From assembly GCF_003576645.1 (NCBI RefSeq), contig NC_044922.1:20864122-20928121 (forward strand): a stretch of DNA of 64,000 nucleotides, written 5' to 3'. The notes beneath the pieces are model-generated. The model was not told the DNA's origin. It worked only from the letters and a program-made list of their open reading frames with translations, and did no database searches. Shown in pieces: positions 22,701 to 32,276 of the stretch (positions within the stretch are counted from its first letter, which is position 1; each line of letters starts with the position of its first letter). The translations under genes and the position numbers were made by a program. The stretch comes from Ipomoea triloba. Lineage: Eukaryota > Streptophyta > Magnoliopsida > Solanales > Convolvulaceae.

Positions 22701-24964
22701 GCCTAGCACTTATAATCTTTCTTGGTTTGGCATCATTAAGTTCTGTCATGCCCTGAATTTCAGAAAATACAACAAGATCTCCATCCTGAAACTCAAGCCT
22801 TTCATCATCTACACATGACACAAGAGCAGGATTGTCATTACTGATAGATGCAACAATGCCTGTATGAGGTTCCTCACCATCCACATCAGAGACAGTGAAC
22901 TGAGGACCAAAATCACAAAACACACTTCCAAAAAGGCCTCTCACTTCAGCTTTGATGAATGCTATTGGAGGTTGATGGAAGTGACAATAATCATCAAATT
23001 CAACTGCATCTTTTAAGCTTATATCAGTGAACACCACAGCCTACATACAATGATACAAGTAACTATTTAAGGTCAAAATGAAGTTTATACAACATAATGT
23101 CATAAATAGACATTATGGGACAACCAAATTCATAAACTTTAAAAGGGTATGAACTTTTGAGTTGGGAATCAAGTAAGAAATAAACATAGGCACTAAAATT
23201 ATCAAATGAACAAGTTCATTTTCACATCTAGAAGCAAATGCATAGTAACAAAATTCATTTACATGGACAAAAAAGATAGTTATGTAAATACAACATGATT
23301 AGCTAACTGCTAACAATAACTTTAGGGGCAACAGAGTGGGACGAGGAGGGAGGTGTCAGGCATAAAAATCAAGAATGTGGTCCCTTCACTATGAAGTATG
23401 AACTATGAGATAAAGTTGATAGATGATTAGTATATGTGTGCAAAAATTATTTGAGAAGTTGAAAAGCTAAAGAAGCACTAATTAATAAATAGTTTGGCAA
23501 CTTAAAAGTTAGACTTAGGCCATTTGGGAGAGCTTTTGGAGCAGCTAGAGTGAGCTACTGCTCCAAACGCTCTCCCAATAGGCATTTGAATGCAGTGCAT
23601 TTTTTGACTTGTTTATACCCTACAATGACAACAACCTTTCTGAAAGAAACTAAGTTTGTTTACAAATTCTAACAATGGCTAATTCAAACTGAGCTTACAA
23701 TCTTACACAAAAGCCATAATAAAAGCTAGCATAGGAAACTAAGAACCTCAATGACAATAAAAATTAAATAAAATAAAAAATTAAAAAGGCAAAAATGAAT
23801 TACTTGAAACTCAGAGAGTTTTCCTTTAGTCAGTTTTGTAGTCAGTGTAGAGACAGTCACAGCATTATTAAGCTCTTGAAGCTTTTGAAGGGAAGCAAGT
23901 GCCCTGTTCTTGCCAACATCACTCTCTGAGAAAATAAAATTGCTTGACAAATCCCATAGGTCCACTGTGCCTTCATCATGCAGCATCACAGACTTCACAC
24001 CAGCAAGTATAAGATTCTTTGCTGCAAGAACATAAAAATTCAGGTATCACACATATAAGAAGTCTGATCCAAATACAGAGAAGCCTCATCAGGAATAATC
24101 AGATGCAAAATACAATCACAACAGAAGACAAAACTAATGGCCTGTTTGGTTGACATTAATTGAATTGCAATTATAACACAATTCTTTGAGTTTCTCAATT
24201 TCAGTGTTTGGTTGGAGGGACCTCCATTTGTTGAATTACAATTCATACACCCCCATAGGAAATACAATTCGGTGGCAACTAGGAAAGGAAAAGACAGAAA
24301 AATTACTATATTGCCCTTGATTGTTATTATTATTATTATTACTCAATGGTATTTTAGTCTTTATACCACTTCTTCCTTCCCCATTCCCAACTAACAATGT
24401 AATTTGAATTCCTACCTTATTCACCTCTTATTCTTTTCCCACCAAATTACAATTCATTTTACTCCTAATTCTTTCATTCCAACCAAACACCTTCTAATAG
24501 CTGAGTAACAAGTAACATAAATATTAGAGCTTTAACAGTATGCAACAGACACAGCTTACCTGAAAAAACTTAGCAATAAAAATAACAGACTATCAAAATT
24601 TTAAGCCCATACCGATCTCCGCACCAAGACCTTGCAGCCCTGAGACGAGAACATTGGAGGCAAAAAGCCGCCGCATCGTCTCGCGTCCATACACAGCGAG
24701 CTGTCGGCTGTGGAGATCCTCATCGATATCGCGCGAATTGCCATTTCCGAACGCCATTTCGGCCAGTAAAGGTTCGTCAACACTTTTATTGCCGCTAGTG
24801 TTAGACGCTGTGTTGGCAGCACCGGAGAAGCCGCTGGTCTTCTCTTTATTCGTGCAGGAGATGAAGCAACCGGTGCGATGCGCTTTTACGACGCGATTGC
24901 AATCAACGCAAGCGCTGCTTCCTTCAACAACCCCGCCTTCCGCTGGTCTCTTTCTAGGAAGCAT
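19787..24964 (-). CDS. Ubiquitin-activating enzyme E1
   Basis: It activates ubiquitin with ATP, forms a thioester and passes ubiquitin to E2 enzymes; it acts in the cytosol and nucleus. Six coding exons with GT-AG introns: 24613-24964, 23804-24021, 22246-23040, 21056-21924, 20516-20948 and 19787-20383, joined to 3,264 bases (1,087 residues), close to the usual plant length of about 1,080. The start is [10 protein letters not shown]; an upstream in-frame methionine 13 codons earlier is probably in the 5' UTR. The inactive adenylation half contains [18 protein letters not shown]. The active adenylation half has the ATP loop [12 protein letters not shown] (about residue 506) and [17 protein letters not shown]. 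The catalytic cysteine is in [15 protein letters not shown] (about residue 663). The ubiquitin-fold domain ends in the family-typical VYFR. All frames join correctly and there are no stops, so the gene looks functional. Intron 1 carries a MITE. Confidence 0.97.
23521..23585. repeat. Short hairpin in E1 intron 2
   Basis: ttgggagagcttttggagca is followed after a short loop by tgctccaaacgctctcccaa, forming a stem of about 20 bp with few mismatches. It looks like a tiny MITE remnant with ggccatttgggag ends. Confidence 0.6.
24138..24494. mobile_element. Tourist-like (PIF/Harbinger) MITE in E1 intron 1
   Basis: The left end tggcctgtttggttgac and the right end ttccaaccaaacaccttc are imperfect inverted repeats. 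Both are flanked by TAA (24135-24137 and 24495-24497), the target duplication of Tourist-like MITEs. Inner words gaattacaattcat and accaaattacaattcatttt are further repeats. It lies wholly inside the intron between 24022 and 24612, so it would be spliced out. Confidence 0.75.
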
Positions 24965-25215
24965 AAAGTGCAACAAACTGCTGAAAACTCCACGCAACCC
25001 CATAAAGTTATCAAAACTACGAAAGTACTCAACAAATCAAGATACAAACAATCGAGATACAACAAAAATACCTAACCATATGTTTTCGTAATGGAGTGAT
25101 GCCAAATGCAGTTTACGAAGCAAAGAAGACTAATCTAAGCAGATAAAGAATGCTTAATCTGGGAGAATACCTATTGGAGCTCCGGAGAAGAAAGGAATGG
25201 AATCGGAGATAGTGA
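24965..25215 (-). promoter_or_regulatory. Probable E1 5' UTR with a leader intron
   Basis: On the minus strand a donor-like GTATTC (intron side starting at 25170) follows agctccaatag, and an acceptor-like gttttcag ends at 24981, 17 bases before the ATG. This would give a 190-bp 5' UTR intron (24981-25170), a common arrangement in plant housekeeping genes. It is inference from splice-site shape only. Confidence 0.45.
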
Positions 25216-25566
25216 GATATCAGATATGAGTGTTGTGGAGATTGAAAACTGTAGAAAGTGAATTTCGGTTTTGGAATTTGGGTTTTGAGGGGGTGAGTGG
25301 GGGAGAATTGCCATGTGGAATGCGATTTGGTTGGCTTGAGGACAGGTCACAGGTGCCATGGAGGCATGGACTATCGTCACCAGTGGGGAAGTGCTTTGCA
25401 TGCCTCCAATCTTTGAGCTTTGAAATTTGGAAAGTATAGAACGGTTGAAATTTGGAATTGCATTTAAATCCGTTTACTTCTAAAAAAAAAAAAATTGGAA
25501 TAAGAGTCAAATTCACTAACTATATATTAATGTGCAATTAGATCTTGGAATTAAAATTTTTTTTGT
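25216..25566. other. E1 upstream region
   Basis: Presumed promoter side of the E1 gene. Open frames on both strands (25171-25516) show no domain. No definite core promoter motif could be fixed. Confidence 0.4.
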
Positions 25567-26182
25567 TAAAGTGTCATCTAGCACACCATGAACTATATCC
25601 AATTATTCATGTCGCACCCTGAATTTTCATATCGTATATATCGAACCCCAAACCAAAATAAAAAATTCACCTTCACCTAGAACTTTTAGCAGGTTTCCAG
25701 GTCTTCCTGCTGACATGGCGCAGGTTTTTAAGTGATGTGGCATTTCTTTTAACATTATGTTGTCCATGTAAGCATTTACATATTAAAAATAATTTTTTTT
25801 TTTTAAAATAGCATTTCTATAAATTTGGAAAATTGAAAAAATACTAAACAATAAATTAGCCAAAAAATATAAATTCTAAAAAAAAATGAAACATTGGAAT
25901 TGCAAAATTAAAAAGTATACATTATGAAAATAAAGAGAATAAAATTCTGGTTATTTTAATATAATAATTTTGTTTTTTGTTTTTTTTTAATTTTAAATAT
26001 GTAAACGCTTACATAGACAACATAAGGTTAAGAAAAATGCCACATCAGACGTCATGTCAGCAAGAAGACCTGGAAACCTGCTAAAAGTTTTAAGTGAATT
26101 TTTTATTTTTGTTTGCGGCTCGATATATACGATATGAAAGTTCAGGGTGCGGCATGAATAATTAGATATAGCGATGACACTT
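25567..26182. mobile_element. 615-bp foldback MITE
   Basis: The left arm (aaagtgtcatctagcacac, ccaattattcatgtcgcacc, agcaggtttccaggtcttc, ttatgttgtccatgtaagc) is matched in inverted order by the right arm (gcttacatagacaacataag, gaagacctggaaacctgct, ggtgcggcatgaataatt, gatgacacttt). The arms are about 200 bp each around an AT-rich centre. No coding capacity. The target duplication is unclear. Confidence 0.85.
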
Positions 26183-26423
26183 TAGCCAAAAATTTTCAAT
26201 TATACCCTTAAACTTGTTAAATTAATTCAATTAATCTATTTGACTTATAATAACATGTTACTTCTAAATCACCTGTTATGTAAGATGCAACATAAATTAA
26301 TATTTTTTAAAATTATATTTTTTATAAAAATTAAATTAATAATATTCATTATAAAAAAAACCGTTCGGCATCTCCCAGTATCCAATTGTTACCCTTTTTC
26401 TTTAGTTTTTTAGCATCGACTCT

Positions 26424-26576
26424 TCAGCCAAAAACCTTGGGGTCAAGTGACATACGGTGTCCCGATTAACACTCCCACATGAATTATGGGAGTGGATTCG
26501 AGCCTCAGTGGAGGCAACGGTTGACTTGTTGTGAGTCAGTAGTACTAAAAAAAAAAAGGAAAAAAAAGAAAAAAAA
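26424..26576 (+). mobile_element. tRNA-derived SINE with target duplication
   Basis: It has an A-box-like ggggtcaagtgac and a B-box-like ggattcgagcctc, then a tract ending gagtcagtagtact and an A-rich tail (with G interruptions). It is flanked by a 10-bp direct repeat catcgactct at 26414-26423 and 26577-26586. It shares its body with copies near 6150-6317 and 37560-37700. RNA polymerase III transcription is the expected mode for this class. Confidence 0.85.
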
Positions 26577-26586
26577 CATCGACTCT

Positions 26587-27215
26587 CCAAACACATCTGT
26601 TTTTCTCTCTTTTTTTTTGGACAAAGATTTCATGCTTCTTCATTTTTCGACCCTTTTTAATGTCCCTTTGTGCTCATTCATCTGGCCATCTCTTGGAATA
26701 CAAACTAGTCCTATAATACAAGAGTGATCTATAGAACTTTTATTATTCATGGGGCATTTAAAATACAATAAACTCTAATAAATTCATAAAGAAACAGATG
26801 TACAACTTATGTGCTCGGAAGCCAAGCGTAACAAGAAAATTTCGTTGAAGATCCCAAGTTGCCATGGCAATCGTCCATGGCAGCTTGGTTGAGCTTGACG
26901 GAGAAATCCGAAAGAAGCGCGGCACCGAAATTTTTTTTTAATAGTTTGTTTTAATTTTTTTTAAATAGTTTTTTTTTTAAATTTAAATAAAATTTTACAT
27001 AAGCTACCATGTAAGCAAAGTTGATTGGTTACGTTACCTTTTGGTAACCTGTTAAATAGGTTAATTGCACAAATTTAACAAGTTTAAGGGTCTAATGGGA
27101 TGATTTTTTACTTTTAGGGTCTAATTGAACTTTAATATATAATTGGAGGGTCTATTTGACCCTTATCCCAATATTTTTTTAAAAATAAGTTATTTTTTAG
27201 AAAATCGTTTCATGA
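26587..27215. other. Intergenic, no gene seen
   Basis: AT-rich. Near 27055-27175 the phrases aagggtctaatgggatg and agggtctaattgaac resemble degenerate MITE interior seen in many plant spacers. No gene supported. Confidence 0.4.
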
Positions 27216-27515
27216 AAAATTTGTATTTTTCGTTCCTCAAGTTATAGTGTAATTATAGAATTTGTCTCTAAATGTTGTTCATGCTCACTTTTCGTTCCTA
27301 AGTTATCATTGACGTTGTACTTTTCGTCACTTTACTAATAAAACATTAGGGACGAAATTTGTAATTTTAGTATAACTTAGCAACGAAATTTGTGCACGAA
27401 ATGACGAAAAGTGTAACGCCAATGATTACTTAGGGACGAAAAGTGAGTATGATCAACACTCATGGACGAATTCTACAATTACCATATAACTTAGGGATGA
27501 AAAGTGCAATTTTTT
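27216..27515. mobile_element. 300-bp foldback MITE
   Basis: The left arm has tttttcgttcctcaagttat and cacttttcgttcctaagtta; the right arm has taacttagggatgaaaagtg and gacgaaaagtgagtatgatc in inverted order. The centre is near 27340-27370. No open frame. Confidence 0.75.
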
Positions 27516-27558
27516 CTAATTTCATTTTCAGTGTTTTGTTGCATTCTGGAAAATTGTC

Positions 27559-27806
27559 TTTGGTGTGTTTGATTCATTTCTGGAAAATGAGTAGAATTGT
27601 GAGTGCGGTGAAAATCTTATTGTGAGTGCGGTGAAAAATAATTTACGCCAAATTTTAACGGAAGTCATTTTCCGCCAAAACAACCATATTTTCTTAGTCA
27701 ATGAAAAATATTTTCTGTTGACTGAATTTTCCAAGCACATCCAAATACTGGAAACCCGAAATATAATTTTCAGAAATCATTTTTCAGACTTTCAAACACA
27801 CCCTTA
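27559..27806. mobile_element. Possible MITE with gtgtgtttga ends
   Basis: The left tttggtgtgtttgatt and right ctttcaaacacaccctta are inverted, and ctggaaaat/attttcagaaat words are also inverted. A 22-23-bp tandem duplication of attgtgagtgcggtgaaaa lies near 27595-27638. Similar ttttccg/ttttcagaaat sequence is seen near 38585-38760. Boundaries are approximate. Confidence 0.5.
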
Positions 27807-28171
27807 GATGAAAAATGCTAAATAATTGTAATTTGTAAACACATTTACAATGTTGCATAACAATATATAAATAATAAAGTTGAAAAGTAAAATGTATTTG
27901 TTGTCAGACTGCTACTATTCCAAATTGGTTATCACATGATCGAATTTTAGTGGCCATGGAAGTATTAATTCTTTGTAAAAATATTTAGTGTTAAAAAATG
28001 TAAATAATAATGTTTAATAGTTATTTAATTTCTCATTACTAATTTTCATACTAGTAACTTATTTATAATTTTTTTTGAAAAAAAAAAGTTTAAAAGGATA
28101 CTTAATTTTTTTAAAAAGGGAAATTAGTCCAAAGGTAAGATTAAAAATAAACTTTAATTTTAAGCAAAAAT
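27807..28171. other. Intergenic, no gene seen
   Basis: Very AT-rich, with A-runs near 28075-28090. No gene or mobile end identified. Confidence 0.5.
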
Positions 28172-28657
28172 CTCAAATATCATAAGATTATGTGTTTGGT
28201 TTCAAGTTACTTCTAATTTATTCTTTTATTGTTTAATATAATTCATAAAATTTATATTTTTAAAAATTATATTAAAATTTTACTAGTTACAAAAGTTAAA
28301 TTTAAATTATAAAAGAATGTCAAACAAAGTAAATAGAATTAAAAATATTTTATGGCCATTAAATACTAAATATAACAAGTAAAATGTGAATGAGATCGAC
28401 AATAGAATTCACATATTTAACTTAAGTACATTATATGGTAGATCAAAAGAAAATTAGTCTGCAAATCAAATTTATATGGTTTAATTTAAAAATACGTGAT
28501 GTGATATTTTATAAAATTTGTTTTTAGATTTATTTTTTTAGATTAGGGTAACACTTGTGTGAGATTTTCTCACACAAGTTTTTGCCTTTACAATTTACAT
28601 TAAGGAAATGACGTTTCATAACTGCTGGGCTGCCGCTTGCCCATACTCTATACCTCT
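28172..28657. repeat. 0.49-kb segment, first of two direct copies
   Basis: The same segment occurs at 28705-29185 after a poly(T) run (28661-28704). The copies are 486 and 481 bp, and the five visible differences are single-base losses in the second copy, four in A or T runs or AT repeats near 28235-28280 and one in atatgg. The segment includes the 43-bp derivative of the acttgtgtgaga MITE. Confidence 0.95.
28545..28587. mobile_element. 43-bp end-to-end derivative of the acttgtgtgaga MITE
   Basis: aacacttgtgtgagattttc is followed directly by tcacacaagtttttgcct. The sequence is little more than the two termini of the MITE at 8901-9330, as expected from a large internal deletion. It is repeated at 29073-29115 in the duplicated block. 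Confidence 0.7.
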
Positions 28658-28704
<47 letters not shown>

Positions 28705-29180
28705 CTCAAATATCATAAGATTATGTGTTTGGTTTCAAGTTACTTCTAATTTATTCTTTTATTGTTTAATATATTCATAAATTTATATTTTTAAAATTAT
28801 ATTAAATTTTACTAGTTACAAAAGTTAAATTTAAATTATAAAAGAATGTCAAACAAAGTAAATAGAATTAAAAATATTTTATGGCCATTAAATACTAAAT
28901 ATAACAAGTAAAATGTGAATGAGATCGACAATAGAATTCACATATTTAACTTAAGTACATTATTGGTAGATCAAAAGAAAATTAGTCTGCAAATCAAATT
29001 TATATGGTTTAATTTAAAAATACGTGATGTGATATTTTATAAAATTTGTTTTTAGATTTATTTTTTTAGATTAGGGTAACACTTGTGTGAGATTTTCTCA
29101 CACAAGTTTTTGCCTTTACAATTTACATTAAGGAAATGACGTTTCATAACTGCTGGGCTGCCGCTTGCCCATACTCTATA

Positions 29181-29185
<5 letters not shown>
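28705..29185. repeat. 0.48-kb segment, second of two direct copies
   Basis: See 28172-28657. It is followed by another T run (29186-29211) and then by actctatacctctagtta, which continues the phrase that ends copy 1. That fits a duplication created around the poly(T) tract. Confidence 0.95.
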
Positions 29186-29212
<27 letters not shown>

Positions 29213-29341
29213 AGTACTATTGACTTTGTACTCTATACCTCTAGTTAGAAAAGTTGTTTATGTGTCTGATAGTATGATTTGGAATATTACTCCGCCCTTT
29301 TGTATTTTGGATCTTTTGAGGCATGATTTGGGTGTTTAATA

Positions 29342-29594
29342 CTCATTCTATCTCATTTTATGTGTTGTTTATTATTTATTGGTCAAATTAACTATTTCTT
29401 CATTGTTTATTTCTTTATTAAATTTTAATTATTTTTAAATTTAATTTTTTGTGTTTAATAGTATTTTTAATGTAATTTCTAAATATATAAAATTATATAC
29501 TAATACTAAACTTAATATTATAAAAAATTAAATTAAAAATAACTTCAAATAAGTCTCGTTAACCAATCAGACAAACAAAATGGGACGAAAGGAG
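29342..29594. mobile_element. Stowaway-like MITE
   Basis: The ends actcattctatctcatttta and aaaatgggacgaaaggagt are imperfect inverted repeats of the ctccctccgtccca type common in plant Stowaway MITEs. They are flanked by TA on both sides, the Tc1/mariner target duplication. About 253 bp, AT-rich, non-coding. Confidence 0.7.
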
Positions 29595-29929
29595 TATATA
29601 TGTCATCCTTTTCCTTCAAAATAATACGGAGTAATAATAATAAATAAATAAATGTCCAGGGTACTGTAGATGGGCCAAGTCTCGAATAGCCCTGGGTCAG
29701 CCCAGTAAAACTAATCGGCTACAGTCTTGAGATAAATTATAAGCAAATCATGATCCATAAGCCAATGCACAGTTAAAATAAAGACCACTTACAATTTGTG
29801 AGTCCGGCCTGTAATTCATTTGGATTGGGGTTTTTCAACCATTGTTATACAGTAGACCATGGTCCATACAATGACAAATTTTACAGTAGACCATAGTCTA
29901 TGTAGCAGCGTGGACTATGAAGTATGTAT
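29595..29929. other. Intergenic, no gene seen
   Basis: It includes a cagtagaccatggtccata word near 29850 and a second cagtagaccatagtctat near 29884, related to the termini of the foldback at 18195-19074 and to 36970-36990. Confidence 0.45.
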
Positions 29930-30390
29930 CAATTTAATTATATTTCAATTTCATTTGACAATATTGGTTATATTGCTATGTTTTTTAATTCATTTTCCCT
30001 CCACACTAGTTTCATTATAACAATTCTAAAATATTATTTTATTTCTACTATACTTTCATTTGATAATGTATATTATTGCTTGAGCTCTATTTTTTTTATT
30101 TCATTTTCTACACACTAGTTTAATTATAGTAATGTTGAAATATTATTTTAATTGCACTTCAGGTCATTTGACAAAATATGTTATTGTATGACTCTGAATT
30201 TTAGTTTCATTTTCCACGTACACTAGTTTCATTATAGCAATACTAAAGTATCATTTTAATTATACTACAGTTTCATTTGAAAATAATGAGCTCTGTCTTT
30301 AAGTTTCATTTTCCACACACACTAGTTTCATTATATATAGTAACACTAAAGTATCATTTTAATTCTACTACAGTTTCATTCGACGATCAT
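29930..30390. repeat. Degenerate tandem repeat, about 108-bp period, four copies
   Basis: The phrase acactagttt(c)attata recurs at about 30003, 30112, 30220 and 30319 (spacings 109, 108 and 99), each preceded by a tttcattttcc word and followed by aaatattattttaatt and a tttcatttgac word. It is AT-rich and non-coding. The frame at 29924-30118 is within the repeat. Confidence 0.8.
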
Positions 30391-30652
30391 GTTTGTAGCA
30401 GGTCCAGGCCTAATTTTCTAAAGCTCGACTCGGCTTTACCTATTTCTACTCCTAGCTACAAAGGTTGCAATTTTGCCTTTACTCCGTACTATTTCTTTGC
30501 TACTATAATTTTAAAAAAAAAAATTAGCAACCTTTTGACTTTGTATCTTGTTGTTAAGATCACATGCATCATTTTTTGAAAATAGTGTAGGAGTTATTTT
30601 AAAAATACAAGCAAAAACAAAAACGTCAGTAAACAAAAAATTGAGTTGTGTC
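30391..30652. other. Intergenic, no gene seen
   Basis: It includes aggtccaggcctaattttct and an A-run. Its end forms the left target duplication of the next element. Confidence 0.4.
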
Positions 30653-31420
30653 TAGAAGGCTCCTCCTTCTCTCTAAACTCTTTGCTTCTTCTTCTCTTTG
30701 GTTCGGCAGCCGCCGCCTCCGCATCCTTAGCGGAGGCGGCGTCTTCTCCTCTTCACGATTGTCGTCTTCTTTTGCTCTTTTCTCTCTGCCTCTCCTCTCC
30801 ATTCTCGCATCCCACATCGTCGTCCACCACACCTACGATCTCGCACTGTCTCCTTTCCATCACCATTGAATAAGGAAAAGAAGGTTTTGGGTTTTGCAAA
30901 ATGTGAAGTAGGGAGTGGTTTTTCTTGATTCAAAGGAGTGTTGTTTTTTTATTAGTAAGTTTTGTTGCTATTATACCTTTCGTTTATTTATCGAATTTGT
31001 TGCTTCTCGCATCTTTAGCAAGTTTATTCCCTCTCGCTTCTTTTGTGAGTTTATTCTCTCTCGTTTTTTTGGCGAGTTCTTGTTATAAGCGTAGAACGAT
31101 AATTGGTCATGGCGTATGTGAACCACAAAAGAATGAAGATTGATACTCGGGTGGTGTCAACGACTTTTGAACTAGAGTATGCCTTCGTTATGTTTGACCA
31201 AATTACTATTGACAGTAAAGAAGCTTGGAGTGCTCCTGTCGACTTCAGCTTCAAATTTGTGAAACAGTCTGCGATTTAAGTTTTCGATAACATTGTTAGG
31301 AAATTTGTTTCTATGTCTGACTGTAAGGAATGTTTGTCCATTCCATTAATCTTTCTTGTAAACGTTTCCGCTTATGATTCAATGAATTAGTCTCGAGAGA
31401 TTATTATCAAAAAAAAAAAA
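30653..31420 (+). mobile_element. Short retroposon with poly(A) tail and target duplication
   Basis: A 13-bp direct repeat attgagt(t/c)gtgtc flanks it (30640-30652 and 31421-31433). The right copy is preceded by 13 A. The 5' end is GC-rich (ggcagccgccgcctccgcat) and mRNA-like. The 3' end (caatgaattagtctcgagag then attattatc and the A tail) resembles the end of plant LINE transcripts. Short serine/leucine-rich frames at 30646-30873 have no domain. A small frame starts at 31110 (ATGGCGTATGTGAACCACAA). It could be an internally deleted LINE or a processed transcript; the source is not identified. Confidence 0.7.
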
Positions 31421-31433
31421 ATTGAGTCGTGTC

Positions 31434-32035
31434 AATTTTCTTAAAACCTTATTTGCTACATTCCAAACAGGTTAGGAGCATTGTAACTTAGATTTCTCAA
31501 GATAAAACATATTTTACGATAGATTAATTGAGCATTTAAACTAAAATGTCACTGGTAAACAAGAACTAAGTAGAGCACATGCTTTTTAAAACTTGTGAGA
31601 AGAGGTTTGAGAGTAGAGAGACAGAGTTTCTTAATGAAAATAATGTTTTCATAAGTGTGTAAAACATCTGCTCAACACCAGGATGTTTATTGGAAAGGGT
31701 GGTGGAATTAACATTTACGTGGCAATTAATCTAATTTTAAAAATCAATTTATAACCTTTAGAAGAAAAGCCTAAACCTGTAGAGCATGCATGAGGCAATT
31801 TCGGTGGACCACTGCACGGTAGAACTCTGTCCATCACACTTTGGTAGGTAAGTGCAGTCTAGCAGACCTTGCAATGTTGCTACGCAGTAGTGGCTAGCAG
31901 ACCGTTCGGAAAAAAAAAAGTTCTAACAAGTTAAGTCTTTTCAAACTCATTTTGAGATTTGATTTGCAACGTTCCCGTACACAAGAAAAAGGTTATATGC
32001 TGTACAAATCAAACTCCCCTAAAAAGGAAATGATT
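31434..32035. other. Intergenic, no gene seen
   Basis: The words cggtggaccactgcacggt and agtgcagtctagcagacc are the only less AT-rich parts. No gene or transposon end supported. Confidence 0.45.
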
Positions 32036-32056
32036 TAGGGTGCGTTTGGTTTGCAC

Positions 32057-32224
32057 TGTTAACCATGTCACATGTTGCACTCTTATATTTAATATTTGTA
32101 TTATTATTAGTTAGTTATTAGTCAACAGTTAGTACCTATAGTTTAGGAGAGTCTGATGCCAGCTCTCGTATAGGTATACTATCTCTGTGTAATTCAGTTG
32201 TTGAATAATAAATCAACGTTCATC
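32057..32224 (+). repeat. 5' LTR of copia element
   Basis: It starts TGTTAACCATG and ends CAACGTTCATC. One base difference from the 3' LTR was seen (ataaatcaac against atcaatcaac), implying a recent insertion. Confidence 0.93.
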
Positions 32225-32276
32225 TGGTATCAGCCAAAACCGATCCTTTTTCTCGTAAATTTTTCGCCAACTTCCG

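Noticed and set aside
24965..25003. E1 start 13 codons upstream
   Set aside because: Plant E1 proteins start MLPRKRP; the upstream codons probably belong to a leader intron and UTR.
19815..25091. Plus-strand frames within the E1 gene
   Set aside because: They overlap E1 exons in antisense and have no recognisable domain.
30646..30873. Serine/leucine-rich small proteins in the retroposon
   Set aside because: Low-complexity, overlapping frames on both strands, no domain.
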